Assembly (NCBI RefSeq): GCF_016584105.1
Contig: NZ_NRSM01000002.1
Location: 1-64,000 of the forward strand
DNA: 64,000 nucleotides
From: Ectothiorhodospira shaposhnikovii
GTDB lineage: Bacteria; Pseudomonadota; Gammaproteobacteria; Ectothiorhodospirales; Ectothiorhodospiraceae
Direction: 5' to 3'
The first letter of the stretch is position 1; each line of letters opens with the position of its first letter. The notes beneath the pieces are model-generated. The model made no database searches. It worked only from the letters and a program-made list of their open reading frames with translations, and had not been told where the DNA came from. Both the position numbers and the translations under genes were made by a program. Positions 47,007-55,993 of the stretch are shown here, one piece after another.

Positions 47007-48896
47007 ATGACTCAGCGTCCCGCCCCGGCAATTCCGGAGACATCACTGGCAGACCTGAATGCGTTGACGGATGCCATGCTCAAGCTCAGGAGCGAAGTGG
47101 TTTCCGGCGCTGAACAGCGGCTGAAAAAATTTCATCCCGATTGTCCGGACATCATCCCCTTTTCCGCCCGCAATCTGGCCCAGTATCTGGCATTGAGGGC
47201 GATGGACCTGCGCCCCTTGCAGTCACGGCTGGCAAGACAGGGACTCTCCTCCCTGGGGCGCACCGAGGCCCATGTGATGGCCAGCATCAATCAGGTCTTG
47301 CGGGTACTGACCCAAATCACCCAGCGGGTACCGGAGGCGGAACCGGAACCGGCCTGCATCGGGTTTGACACAGGGCATCACACACTGAAGGAAAACGCCG
47401 ACCATCTGTTTGGAATCCCACCCGCGGGGCGCAATGTGCGCATCATGGTCACCCTGCCCACGGAAGCCGCGGTGCATGAAGACCTGGTGGTCAAACTGAT
47501 GGAAACCGGCATGGACTGTGCGCGGATCAACTGCGCCCATGACGATCCGGAGGCCTGGTCCGCCATGCTCCGTCACATCCGCTCGGCAGAGAAACGCCTG
47601 AATACCCGATGCACGATCCTGATGGATCTGGCGGGCCACAAGCTCCGTACCGGCCCCCTGGGCACGCGCCCTCCCCTTTCCCATGTCAAACCCCGGCGCA
47701 ACCTCTTCGGACGGGTGGTTCAGCCTGCCCGGGTGGTCCTCTGCCCCGACGGGGGAGCCGTAACCACCACCGGAGAAAGCGACTATCAATATCTGCTACC
47801 CGCCCCCTGCCTGGAGGCCATGCAGGCAGGAGACCGGCTGGCATTCGAGGATACCCGGGGCAAGCAACGGCGGATGAACATCGTACAGGCGCTGGATCAT
47901 GGCTGCTGGCTGGCGACCATGGACCGTAGCGCCTATTTCACCGGCAGCACGCTTTTCGTCCACGAACGGCGCCATGAGCAGGGCAAATGGCAGTCACTTC
48001 AGAGCCTGCATCTGGGCTGGCCCTCGCTGGAACCCGTGAACATCCGGCTTTTCAAGGACGATCGGCTGTACCTGACCCGACGTCAGATTCCCGGACAGGC
48101 AGCGACAGTCGATGAAAAGGGCCAATGTCTGGCGCCGGCCCACATTGCCTGCACAACCCCCGAAGCACTGGATGCCCTCGCCTCAGGTCAGACGGTCTGG
48201 ATTGACGACGGGAAAATCGGCACCGTGGTGGAAGCCGTGGATGCCGATGGCGTGATGCTCCATGTCACCCATTGCCGCCCCCAGGGAAGTCGTCTGCGCG
48301 CGGACAAGGGCATCAACTTCCCCGGCGCCCCGCTGAATCTCCCGAGCCTGAGCCCGCGGGATCTCGAATATCTGGATTTCGTGGTGGCCCATGCGGATCT
48401 GGTGGGCTACTCCTTCGTCGAGTCCCGGGAAGACATGATCATGCTCATGAATGAACTCTCGCGACGCGGGGGAAAGGCCCTTGGCATCGTGGCCAAGATC
48501 GAGACCTGCCGGGCGGTCGAGAACCTGCCGGAAATCATCCTCTCCACCCTGGGACACCACCGCCTGGGCATCATGATCGCCCGGGGAGATCTTGCGGTGG
48601 AGATCGGCGGCGAGCGTCTGGCGGAAATCCAGGAGGAGATCCTCTGGCTCTGCGAGGCGGCCCATGTACCGGTGATATGGGCCACCCAGGTACTGGAGAG
48701 CCTCGCCAGGGAAGGCCTGATCTCCCGCCCGGAAATGACGGATGCCGCCATGGCGGGAAGGGCCGAATGCGTCATGCTGAACAAGGGGCCCTATATCCTT
48801 GATGCCCTCCATACCCTGAACGGCATCCTGGTGCGCATGCAGTCTCATCAGCACAAGAAGAGTTCCCAACTCAGGGCCCTGCGTCTGGCGGGCTAG
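47007..48896 (+). CDS. Atypical pyruvate-kinase-like protein
   Basis: The 629-residue protein has an unrelated 130-residue N-terminal helical extension, then a pyruvate kinase barrel from about 145: DCARINCAHDDPEAW, LMDLAGHKLRTG, KGINFPG, DLVGYSFVES, GIVAKIETCRAV, IMIARGDLAVEIGG and PVIWATQVLES. Key metal and phosphate residues of the family (the Lys of IVAKIE and the RGDL segment) are present. The usual ASFVR and CSGE-type segments are altered, and the allosteric C-terminal domain is missing. A function in PEP/pyruvate interconversion is plausible but unproven. Confidence 0.75.
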   Translation: MTQRPAPAIPETSLADLNALTDAMLKLRSEVVSGAEQRLKKFHPDCPDIIPFSARNLAQYLALRAMDLRPLQSRLARQGLSSLGRTEAHVMASINQVLRVLTQITQRVPEAEPEPACIGFDTGHHTLKENADHLFGIPPAGRNVRIMVTLPTEAAVHEDLVVKLMETGMDCARINCAHDDPEAWSAMLRHIRSAEKRLNTRCTILMDLAGHKLRTGPLGTRPPLSHVKPRRNLFGRVVQPARVVLCPDGGAVTTTGESDYQYLLPAPCLEAMQAGDRLAFEDTRGKQRRMNIVQALDHGCWLATMDRSAYFTGSTLFVHERRHEQGKWQSLQSLHLGWPSLEPVNIRLFKDDRLYLTRRQIPGQAATVDEKGQCLAPAHIACTTPEALDALASGQTVWIDDGKIGTVVEAVDADGVMLHVTHCRPQGSRLRADKGINFPGAPLNLPSLSPRDLEYLDFVVAHADLVGYSFVESREDMIMLMNELSRRGGKALGIVAKIETCRAVENLPEIILSTLGHHRLGIMIARGDLAVEIGGERLAEIQEEILWLCEAAHVPVIWATQVLESLAREGLISRPEMTDAAMAGRAECVMLNKGPYILDALHTLNGILVRMQSHQHKKSSQLRALRLAG

Positions 48897-48916
48897 GTCG
48901 CACAAATACCAAAAAT

Positions 48917-48950
48917 GAATTGATAGCTTACATTTTATTCTTTTTTGACC
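48917..48950 (+). promoter_or_regulatory. AT-rich motif upstream of cysH shared with cysI
   Basis: ATAG-TTACA-ATTCTTTTTTGA elements at 48923-48948 recur in the same order in the cysI leader on the minus strand (53271-53299). The position before two sulfate-assimilation genes suggests CysB or a similar activator. Confidence 0.45.
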
Positions 48951-49000
48951 ATGCGCAATCCTTGCTAAGGTACCTCCAACGATGAATGGAGGAACACCGC

Positions 49001-49717
49001 ATGTCACCACAGGCCATTGAACGGCACGACCTCGAAACCCTGGAAGGCATCAACCGCAGGCTGGCATCCCAGGATGCGCAGGCCCGGGTACGCTGGGGGT
49101 TGGAACACTTCGGAGAGCAGATCGTGCTCAGTTCCAGTTTCGGGGCCCAGGCCGCGGTGATGTTGCATCTGGTGACCCGTGAGCAGCCGGACATCCCCGT
49201 GATCCTTGTGGATACGGGTTATCTCTTTCCGGAAACCTACCGGTTCGTGGATGAGCTGTCCTCGCGCCTCAAGCTGAACCTGCATGTGTACCGGTCTGCC
49301 CTTTCCCCCCACTGGCAGGAGGCCCGCTACGGCAAGCTATGGGAACAGGGACTGGAGGGAATCGAGCGCTACAACCGGATGAACAAGGTGGAACCCATGC
49401 AGCGCGCACTCGCTGAACTGGGGGCGCAGGCCTGGTTTGCCGGACTGCGGCGGCAGCAGTCGGCATCCCGGGCAAACCTGGATGTCGTGGCCTCACAAAA
49501 TGGACGCCTGAAGATTCACCCCATCATCGAATGGAGCGATCGGGATGTGCATCGCTATCTCACCCGCCATGAGCTGCCCTATCACCCGCTCTGGCACGAA
49601 GGCTACCTGTCCATTGGTGATGTCCACACCACGCGCTCGGTGCATGAGATCGATGACCCCTCGCAGATGCGTTTCTTTGGACTGAAGCGCGAGTGCGGGC
49701 TGCATGAGCATGTATGA
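49001..49717 (+). CDS. cysH: Phosphoadenylyl-sulfate (PAPS) reductase
   Basis: This enzyme reduces PAPS to sulfite with thioredoxin in assimilatory sulfate reduction. The 238 residues have [14 protein letters not shown] (PP-loop), [26 protein letters not shown] and the catalytic C-terminal ECGLH. The only Cys is that of ECGLH, so the [4Fe-4S] cysteines of APS reductases are absent and PAPS is the likely substrate. GGAGG lies 8 bases before the ATG at 49001, ruling out the ATG at 48986. Confidence 0.94.
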   Translation: MSPQAIERHDLETLEGINRRLASQDAQARVRWGLEHFGEQIVLSSSFGAQAAVMLHLVTREQPDIPVILVDTGYLFPETYRFVDELSSRLKLNLHVYRSALSPHWQEARYGKLWEQGLEGIERYNRMNKVEPMQRALAELGAQAWFAGLRRQQSASRANLDVVASQNGRLKIHPIIEWSDRDVHRYLTRHELPYHPLWHEGYLSIGDVHTTRSVHEIDDPSQMRFFGLKRECGLHEHV

Positions 49718-49759
49718 GCATGTCGGCCGGGTTCACCGAGGGGCGGGGGGATCAACACC

Positions 49760-50200
49760 TTAATCGCCCCGGTTATGGGAACTGTAGACCCAGCTGTGCC
49801 CATCGGCATCGAAAGCCCTGACGTCATAGGGCTGGGTCCGGCCATCGGGCATTTCCATCCCGGGTGAACCCAGCGGCATCCCCGGCACGGCAATACCCAC
49901 CGCCCCTGCCGGACGCTCGGCCAGGAAACGATGCACCACGTCGGCCGGGACGTGCCCCTCCACGATCACTCCATCCACAATGGCGGTATGGCACGAAGCC
50001 ATGTCACGGGGCAGGCCCACCTGCGCCTTGACCATCCCCATGGCGCGGGTTTCCCGGCTGTCCACCCGGAAGCCGTTGTCCTCCAGATGCTGCTCCCACA
50101 GGGTGCAACAACCACAGTCCGGGTCCTTGTAGACGGTGATGTCCAGACCCTCCGCCAGTGCCCAGCCCATGGACAGGGAACCGGTCAACAGGGACAGCAT
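49760..50200 (-). CDS. DUF411 family periplasmic protein
   Basis: The 146-residue protein has a short signal peptide (LSLLTGSLSMGWALA), then ITVYKDPDCGCCTLWEQHL with the CxCC metal-binding motif of DUF411. It also has MASCHTAIVDG..VEGHVPADVV and GIAVPGMPLGSPGMEM, all family signatures. Relatives occur in copper-resistance loci and are proposed metal-binding proteins. The start is uncertain: upstream codons come from a REP-like repeat. It has no metal gene neighbours here. Confidence 0.82.
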   Translation of the reverse strand: MLSLLTGSLSMGWALAEGLDITVYKDPDCGCCTLWEQHLEDNGFRVDSRETRAMGMVKAQVGLPRDMASCHTAIVDGVIVEGHVPADVVHRFLAERPAGAVGIAVPGMPLGSPGMEMPDGRTQPYDVRAFDADGHSWVYSSHNRGD

Positions 50201-50240
50201 CAGAACGCGCTTCAGGAAATACGGAACATGGCCAGTGCGT

Positions 50241-50315
50241 TCATTCCCGCGCCGACGCAGGCGGAAGTCCCGGGTTTGCGGTCCGCGACTGGATTCCCGC
50301 CTGCGCGGGAATGAC
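50241..50315. repeat. REP-like palindromes upstream of the DUF411 gene
   Basis: GGATTCCCGC-N-GCGGGAATGAC (50291-50315) and a degenerate inverse copy starting TCATTCCCGC (50241) belong to the same dispersed element seen at 55003-55084 and 60183-60252. They lie in the non-coding gap 50201-50444. Confidence 0.75.
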
Positions 50316-50444
50316 GCGGACATGAAAAGCCCGGGAGATCCCGTTTGTCCGGATGTCGGACCGTGCGGGAATGGCGTATTCGGAACATCCTTCGCAAGAG
50401 ACATGGTTGGCTCCGGACCGGCTACGGTCCATCGACTGAACGGA

Positions 50445-50906
50445 TTACTGATTGATCCAGCGCCCCTGGGCATCCCTGCAGGCCACGCCGGTGATGGTTT
50501 CCCGTGAACCGTCGATGTTGCCGACAACGGTATATTCCCGGCAGTCCTGGCCCGAGGCCTGGTAAGTGCGGGTAGGCGTGGCCTGGAAACTGTGGCCGGT
50601 ATTCGGGTTTCGCCAGGCCACCGGGCGATGATCCGGGGAGGTTTCCAGGGCGCGGGAGACGTTCATGCGGTCCACGTCATCCATGGTCCGCCCCACGGAA
50701 CCACCGATAACCGCGCCCGCCAGCGTACCGGCGATGATGGCAGCAGTACGACCACTGCCGGCACCGATCTGACTGCCCAGAATACCACCCAGAGCTCCAC
50801 CCACGACGGTACCGGTCTGCTCCTGAGTGGGTCCCGTCGCGCAGCCACTGGAGATAACGGCCATGCCCAGAAGGGCGGCCACGCTGATCTTGCTCAGAGT
50901 TGACAT
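50445..50906 (-). CDS. Glycine-zipper 17 kDa surface-antigen-like lipoprotein
   Basis: The 153-residue protein has a lipobox ISSGC (Cys about 22). A glycine-zipper segment (GTVVGGALGGILGSQIGAGSG and AIIAGTLAGAVIGGSVG) spans about 34-70. The C-terminal domain (DHRPVAWRNPNTGHSFQATP..TY...G.DCREYTV) is typical of RT0821/Lpp0805-type surface-antigen lipoproteins. It would sit in the outer membrane; the exact role is unknown. GGGAGC precedes the ATG at 50906. Confidence 0.85.
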   Translation of the reverse strand: MSTLSKISVAALLGMAVISSGCATGPTQEQTGTVVGGALGGILGSQIGAGSGRTAAIIAGTLAGAVIGGSVGRTMDDVDRMNVSRALETSPDHRPVAWRNPNTGHSFQATPTRTYQASGQDCREYTVVGNIDGSRETITGVACRDAQGRWINQ

Positions 50907-51105
50907 GATGATGCTCCCGGGATCTTGTCCAGATAGGTTCAGGTTCCAGCAGGAGGATAGAACAAACCACCTGAACGGGGCCTGACCAAGGCTCGATACA
51001 CGTTGGAACATCCTTGTCCCGCCAGGTTCCTGAATGACGGTCCGGGAAACCTGTCAAGGTTCGCACGGCACGGCATCACCCTGCCAAGAAGGGTGCGGCG
51101 TCGGT

Positions 51106-51582
51106 TCAGGCCGTCTTGAGCAGATCGTATTGAAGATCCGGATAGGCCCTCGGACTCGCCACCCCATTCAATACCGCCTGCGGATCTTCACTCTCCGGCA
51201 GGTGAAAGGCGTTGAAACCCACCCGGCGCATGAAGTCCAGCTGGTCCCGGTAGACCTCGCCGGTTGCCCTGAGCTCTCCCTGGTAGCCATGGCGGGTACG
51301 CAGCAACCGGGCGGTGCTGTAGTGGCGCCCATCCGCCACCCGGGGAAAGTGCAGGCTGATCAGGTTCAACCGGTCGAGCCACGGCAGGATCGGCTCCAGA
51401 CTGTCCTCCGGCTGCAGGACCACACCCAGTCCGCCGGGGCGTTGGGAGTAGAACAGGGCGTTGGCGACGAAGCGCTCATACCCGAACAGCAGATCTCCGT
51501 CCGGCGGCAGGGATTCATCATCCTGCACTGTGCGCCAGTGATCCGTGATGACTTGTCCGTCGAGAATGATCATGTTTTTCAT
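51106..51582 (-). CDS. DUF934 family protein linked to sulfite reduction
   Basis: The 158-residue protein has FGYERFVANALFYSQRPGGLGVVLQPEDSLE, LISLHFPRVADGRHYSTARLLR and LDFMRRVGFNAFHLPE, all DUF934 signatures. This family almost always follows cysI and is thought to act in sulfite reduction, but its biochemistry is unknown. AAGGA lies 8 bases before the ATG at 51582. The gene begins 65 bases inside the 3' end of cysI. Confidence 0.88.
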   Translation of the reverse strand: MKNMIILDGQVITDHWRTVQDDESLPPDGDLLFGYERFVANALFYSQRPGGLGVVLQPEDSLEPILPWLDRLNLISLHFPRVADGRHYSTARLLRTRHGYQGELRATGEVYRDQLDFMRRVGFNAFHLPESEDPQAVLNGVASPRAYPDLQYDLLKTA

Positions 51583-53215
51583 AAACCGTTTCCTTGAAAG
51601 TCTTGAGGCCGATGCGCTGCACCGTCTCCGCAAAAGGCTCCTCCGGTAGCCGCCGGGCGGCGTAGAAGGCGAGTATTGTTTCAATGGCGTCCGGAACCTG
51701 CTCCGCCTGCAAGGCAGGCCCGAGCACGCGCCCCAGCCGACTCTCGGTCCCGGCACTGCCTCCCAGCAGCAGCTGGAACCAGGAACCGCCCTGCTTTTCC
51801 ACACCCAACAGACCGATGTCCGCCACGTGATGGTGGGCACATCCGTTCATGCAGCCGGAGATCTTCAGATGGACCTCCCCCAGGTCATGGAGATAATCCA
51901 GATCCTGGAAACGCTGCTGGATCTGCTGCGCCAGCGGCAGGGTGGCCGCATTGGCCAGGTTGCAGTAATCCAGCCCCGGGCAGGCGGTCACATCGTTCAC
52001 CGTGCCGATGCCCGGATTGGCCAATCCCAGGATGTCCAGGGTCTGCCAGACCTCATGCAGGGCCCGCACCGGAATATGGGGCAGCAACAGGTTCTGGTCA
52101 TGGGTGGTCTGCAGCATGCCGAACCCATGCTGATCCGCCAGGTCGGCCAACACGCGCATCTCCACCGCCGTCAGGTCACCCGGCGCCCGCTCCAGCCCCT
52201 TGAGCAGGATGAAGACCACCCGGTACCCGGATACCCGGTGTTCGCGGGTATTGAGCCGAAGCCAGCGTGCGAAAGCCCCCGTGGGCACGGGGTCCAGCTG
52301 ATCATCGGCCAGCGAGGGGTCATGCTCCGGTGTCGTGAAGCGGGCCTTGATCCTTTCCAGGGCCGCCAGCGCCGGGATCGAGCCGGTCTCGCGAATGGTC
52401 TTCCAGGCCGCCTCCACCCGTTCCGAGAAGTTGTCGATCCCCAGGCTCTTGACCAGGATCTTGATGCGGGACTTGTAGAGATGATCCCTGCGCCCGGCCT
52501 GGTTATAGACCCGCAACACCGCCGTGAGATAGTCGATGAGATCATCGGCGGGCAGGAACTCCCGCAGGCACTGGGCCAGATGGGGATCACGTCCCAGACC
52601 ACCGCCGACCCAGACCCGAAATCCCGGCCCGCCCTGGTCATCCTGCCGAAGCTCCAGCCCCAGATCATGAATCCGGCAGGCGGCGCGATCGTGGGAACGC
52701 CCGCTGACGGCGATCTTGAACTTGCGCGGCAGAAAGGTGAACTCGGGGTTCAGGGTGGCCCATTGCCGGATCAGCTCGCACCAGGGCCGGGGGTCATCCA
52801 CCTTCCCCGGCAGCAACCCCGCCAGGGGATCGGTGGTGACGTTGCGGATGCAGTTGCCGCTGGTCTGGATGGCATGCAATCCCACCTCGGCCAGATCAGC
52901 CAGCACATCGGGTACCGACTCCAGCTTGAGCCAGTTGAACTGGATGTTCTGGCGGGTGGTGAAGTGACCATAACCGCGATCATGGTGATCGGCCACATGG
53001 GCCAACCCCCGCAACTGGTCCGATGACAGCGCACCATAGGGGATGGCCACGCGCAACATGGGGGCGTGACGCTGCACATAGAGCCCGTTCATGAGGCGCA
53101 GGGGGCGATAGGCATCTTCCGAAAGCTGGCCGGCCAGAAAACGCCGGGTCTGGTCACGGAATTCCGCCACCCGCTCCCGCAGCAGGGCCTGGTCCCACTC
53201 ATCCTGTTGGTACAT
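51518..53215 (-). CDS. cysI: Sulfite (nitrite/sulfite-type) reductase haemoprotein
   Basis: The 565-residue ferredoxin-like half repeats carry a sirohaem-[4Fe-4S] centre. Cluster ligands are seen in DVTACPGLDYCNLA and KISGCMNGCAHHHVADIG. Other family blocks are MLRVAIPYGALSSDQLRGLAHVA, GHFTTRQNIQFNW and TSGNCIRNVTTDP. It reduces sulfite to sulfide for cysteine synthesis. The last about 20 residues, overlapping DUF934, look non-conserved (HDHSRRTSHH). AGGAGAC precedes the ATG. CysJ is not present, so a ferredoxin or other donor is likely. Confidence 0.93.
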   Translation of the reverse strand: MYQQDEWDQALLRERVAEFRDQTRRFLAGQLSEDAYRPLRLMNGLYVQRHAPMLRVAIPYGALSSDQLRGLAHVADHHDRGYGHFTTRQNIQFNWLKLESVPDVLADLAEVGLHAIQTSGNCIRNVTTDPLAGLLPGKVDDPRPWCELIRQWATLNPEFTFLPRKFKIAVSGRSHDRAACRIHDLGLELRQDDQGGPGFRVWVGGGLGRDPHLAQCLREFLPADDLIDYLTAVLRVYNQAGRRDHLYKSRIKILVKSLGIDNFSERVEAAWKTIRETGSIPALAALERIKARFTTPEHDPSLADDQLDPVPTGAFARWLRLNTREHRVSGYRVVFILLKGLERAPGDLTAVEMRVLADLADQHGFGMLQTTHDQNLLLPHIPVRALHEVWQTLDILGLANPGIGTVNDVTACPGLDYCNLANAATLPLAQQIQQRFQDLDYLHDLGEVHLKISGCMNGCAHHHVADIGLLGVEKQGGSWFQLLLGGSAGTESRLGRVLGPALQAEQVPDAIETILAFYAARRLPEEPFAETVQRIGLKTFKETVYEKHDHSRRTSHHGSLAHSAG

Positions 53216-53523
53216 TGTCTGCCGTCTCCTGCATTCTTGAGCTTTACAGGAGGTTACTTGAATTGATGAAAATCAAAAAGAATTTGTAATCATCTATTGA
53301 TTCCCTCATGGAATATGAGACAGATCAACGGGATTGACCGGCAAGTTCAGGAATGCCCCGCAAGTCCTACAATGAATCCGGGACGGTGCCCCCGCGGGAA
53401 ACACCGTCCCCCTGGGGATAATGCCCTGTGTGGGAACGGCCGTGCCTGCCACCGCCATGGCCATTCGCGGGCAGGCCCACTCCCGCATGGGTGAGACATT
53501 TCCGATGACCACCTGGAGACATC
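53216..53523. promoter_or_regulatory. Divergent promoter region, cysI / nucleoside deaminase gene
   Basis: An AT-rich block (53261-53300) contains the minus-strand copy of the motif seen before cysH. An 8-bp stem GGACGGTG/CACCGTCC with a 13-base loop lies at 53381-53409, in the leader of the deaminase gene. No ORF of substance was seen. Confidence 0.5.
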
Positions 53524-54087
53524 ATGGAGTTACCCGAGCTGACACTCCGCCTGCCCGACTGGATGCAGGCGCAACTTCAGGGGCCGGTTCCGGTGCTGAA
53601 AACACCGGAGGAACAGGTCCGGTTCGCCATCGAGCTGTCCCGGCAGAATGTGATCCACGGCACCGGCGGGCCTTTCGGGGCCGCCGTCTTCGACGAGGAC
53701 GGGACCCTGGTGGCACCGGGGGTGAATCTGGTGGTGAGCCAAGGCTGTTCCATCCTGCATGGGGAAATGGTGGCACTGGCCATGGCCCAGCAGGTGGTGG
53801 GGCGGCACGACCTGAGTGACGGCGGGCATCATCGATATCGGCTGGCGGTATCGGCGGAGCCCTGTGCCATGTGCCTGGGTGCCCTGCCCTGGTCCGGCAT
53901 CCGGGAACTGGTCTATGCAGCCCTGGACGCGGATGTGCGGGCCATCGGGTTTGACGAAGGGGATAAGCCGACGGCCTGGCAACAGGCCCTGGAACGACGT
54001 GGAATAGAGGTTACCGGTGGCGTGATGCGGGAAGAAGCCGTGGTCGTGCTCAATCAGTATCTGGCCACAGGCGGCCGGCTCTACTGA
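53524..54087 (+). CDS. Nucleoside/guanine deaminase (CDA fold)
   Basis: The 187-residue zinc deaminase has HGEMVALAMAQQ (zinc His and catalytic Glu) near 79 and SAEPCAMCLGALPWSGI (zinc Cys pair) near 117. GGPFGAAVFDEDG lies before it. The motif set fits GuaD/TadA-like deaminases. The longer N-terminus and C-terminal extension (GGVMREEAVVVLNQYLATGG) favour a free-base or nucleoside substrate over tRNA. It is monocistronic. Confidence 0.85.
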   Translation: MELPELTLRLPDWMQAQLQGPVPVLKTPEEQVRFAIELSRQNVIHGTGGPFGAAVFDEDGTLVAPGVNLVVSQGCSILHGEMVALAMAQQVVGRHDLSDGGHHRYRLAVSAEPCAMCLGALPWSGIRELVYAALDADVRAIGFDEGDKPTAWQQALERRGIEVTGGVMREEAVVVLNQYLATGGRLY

Positions 54088-54170
54088 CCACCGCATACGA
54101 TAGCGGTGCGGCTACGACAGGTCCGACGCCGGCAACCGGACCTGCCGATGGGAAAGCCCCCCAGTGCGGC

Positions 54171-54902
54171 TTATTCCGCCCCGGGTGTCTCCCCCCGGGC
54201 AGCCAGTTCCATCTCCTCCAGGCTGACATGGCGCACGTCCTTGCCCTTCACCAGGTAGATGACGTATTCGCACATGTTGCGGGCATGATCACCGATGCGC
54301 TCCAGTGCCCGCAGGGCCCAGATCACGTCCAGGGCGCGGGTGATGGTGCGGGGGTCTTCCATCATGTAGGTGATGTGCTGACGCATCACGGATTCATATT
54401 CCCGATCCACATGGGCATCTTCCCTGGCCACCGCCAGGGCCACCTCCACGTCCATGCGGGCAAAGGCATCCAGGGCCTCATGCACCAGACGCGCCACCCG
54501 CTCCCCAAGGGACTGAACATCCGCGTACTGATTCTTGGGTCTGTCCTTCTCCGCCAGGTGCACCGCCATGCGGGCCACCTTCTCCGCCTGGTCGCCGATA
54601 CGCTCCAGGTCGGTGATGGTCTTGACAATGGAGATGATGAAGCGGAGGTCGCTGGCCGCCGGCTGATGGCGGGCCAGGATCTCGGCGCACTGTTCGTCGA
54701 TGATGACCTCCAGGCTGTTGACCCGGGCATCGTTCTTGATGACCTGATCCGCCAGGCGCACATCGGCCGCCACCAGTGCGTTCACGGCGTCAATGACCTG
54801 GGACTCCACCAGGCCGCCCATGGCCAGGACGCGGTTGCGCAGGGTCTCCAACTCCTCGTTGTATTTCTCCAGGTAGTGGCCACCCAGTTTGTTCTTGTCC
54901 AT
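54171..54902 (-). CDS. phoU: Phosphate transport regulator PhoU
   Basis: The 243-residue protein consists of two PhoU three-helix repeats, each with the E/DxxxD metal-binding signature (TITDLERIGDQAEKVA near 92 and RALERIGDHARNMCEYV near 195). It signals between the Pst transporter and PhoR to shut off the Pho regulon in phosphate-rich conditions. It is last in the pst operon, separated from pstB by a 209-bp gap with REP-like palindromes. Confidence 0.95.
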   Translation of the reverse strand: MDKNKLGGHYLEKYNEELETLRNRVLAMGGLVESQVIDAVNALVAADVRLADQVIKNDARVNSLEVIIDEQCAEILARHQPAASDLRFIISIVKTITDLERIGDQAEKVARMAVHLAEKDRPKNQYADVQSLGERVARLVHEALDAFARMDVEVALAVAREDAHVDREYESVMRQHITYMMEDPRTITRALDVIWALRALERIGDHARNMCEYVIYLVKGKDVRHVSLEEMELAARGETPGAE

Positions 54903-54954
54903 CGCTGTTGCCTCTAAGAATGTCGGTGAAGCGTTTCAGGAAACCTGAACCAGT

Positions 54955-54984
54955 CCGCCACTCCCGAAACGACGGGAGTGGCGG
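54955..54984. terminator. Hairpin between pstB and phoU
   Basis: An 11-bp perfect stem (CCGCCACTCCC/GGGAGTGGCGG) with an 8-base loop has no T-run on either side. It probably modulates or stabilises the pst transcript rather than ending it. Confidence 0.5.
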
Positions 54985-55002
54985 AATTTCAAGCCCGTGA
55001 CC

Positions 55003-55084
55003 GGATTCCCGCTTGCGCGGGAATGACAACGCCCACGTACACGGCCGTAGTGGTGTCCCGGATTCCCGCTTAAGCGGGAATGAC
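55003..55084. repeat. Two REP-like palindromes between pstB and phoU
   Basis: GGATTCCCGC-N4-5-GCGGGAATGAC occurs at 55003-55027 and 55060-55084 in the same orientation. Both have perfect arms and are members of the dispersed family also present at 50291 and 60183. Confidence 0.8.
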
Positions 55085-55111
55085 TTGTTCAGTACTCCTG
55101 ATGCAGGTCGA

Positions 55112-55969
55112 TCAGCCGTAACGACCCGTGATGTAGTCCTCGGTGGCCTTCTTCCTGGGATTGGTGAACAGGGTCATGGTGTCACCGTATTCGATCATCT
55201 CGCCAAGATACATGTAGGCGGTGTAATCGGACACCCGCGCCGCCTGCTGCATGTTGTGGGTGACGATGAGGATGGTGTATTCCTTCTTCAGCTCATAGAT
55301 CAACTCTTCGATCTTGGCGGTGGAGATCGGGTCCAGGGCCGAGGCCGGTTCATCCAGCAGGATCACCTCCGGCTCGATGGCGATGGCCCGGGCGATCACC
55401 AGACGCTGCTGCTGACCGCCCGACAGCCCGAATGCATTCTGATGCAGACGGTCCTTGACCTCGTCCCACAGGGCCGCGCCCCGCAGGGACCGCTCCACCA
55501 CCTCGTCCAGCACCTTGCGGTCCCTCACACCCTGCAAACGCAGGCCGTAGGCCACGTTCTCATAAATGGACTTGGGAAAGGGGTTGGGCTTCTGAAACAC
55601 CATGCCCACCCGGCGACGCAGCTCGGCCACGTCCACCTTGCGGTCGTAGATGTCGTCACCTTCCAGCAGGATCTTGCCATCAATACGGCAGGCATCCACC
55701 AGATCGTTCATGCGGTTGAAACAGCGCAGCAGGGTGGACTTGCCGCAGCCGCTGGGACCGATGAAGGCGGTGACCCGCTTCGCGGCCACCTTCATGGAGA
55801 TGCTCTTCAGTGCCTGGGCCTCGCCATAGTAGAGGTTGAGGTTCTGCACCTCCAGGGCAATGGTCTCGTCGGCCAGGCGCAGACGCTTGCGCTCGGTGTT
55901 CTCGAAGAGACCGGCGGTGACGCCGTGGGTCATGGTGTTCTGCTCTGTCATGGTTGTCATACCGTCCAT
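55112..55969 (-). CDS. pstB: Phosphate ABC transporter ATP-binding protein PstB
   Basis: The 285-residue ABC ATPase has Walker [20 protein letters not shown], signature [16 protein letters not shown], Walker [16 protein letters not shown] and the H-loop [16 protein letters not shown]. It energises PstCA. The start may be 55969 or one of two nearby Met codons; the family core begins near residue 38. It lies 24 bases after pstA. Confidence 0.95.
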   Translation of the reverse strand: MDGMTTMTEQNTMTHGVTAGLFENTERKRLRLADETIALEVQNLNLYYGEAQALKSISMKVAAKRVTAFIGPSGCGKSTLLRCFNRMNDLVDACRIDGKILLEGDDIYDRKVDVAELRRRVGMVFQKPNPFPKSIYENVAYGLRLQGVRDRKVLDEVVERSLRGAALWDEVKDRLHQNAFGLSGGQQQRLVIARAIAIEPEVILLDEPASALDPISTAKIEELIYELKKEYTILIVTHNMQQAARVSDYTAYMYLGEMIEYGDTMTLFTNPRKKATEDYITGRYG

Positions 55970-55993
55970 AATCTTGAATCTCTTCGACCGGGA

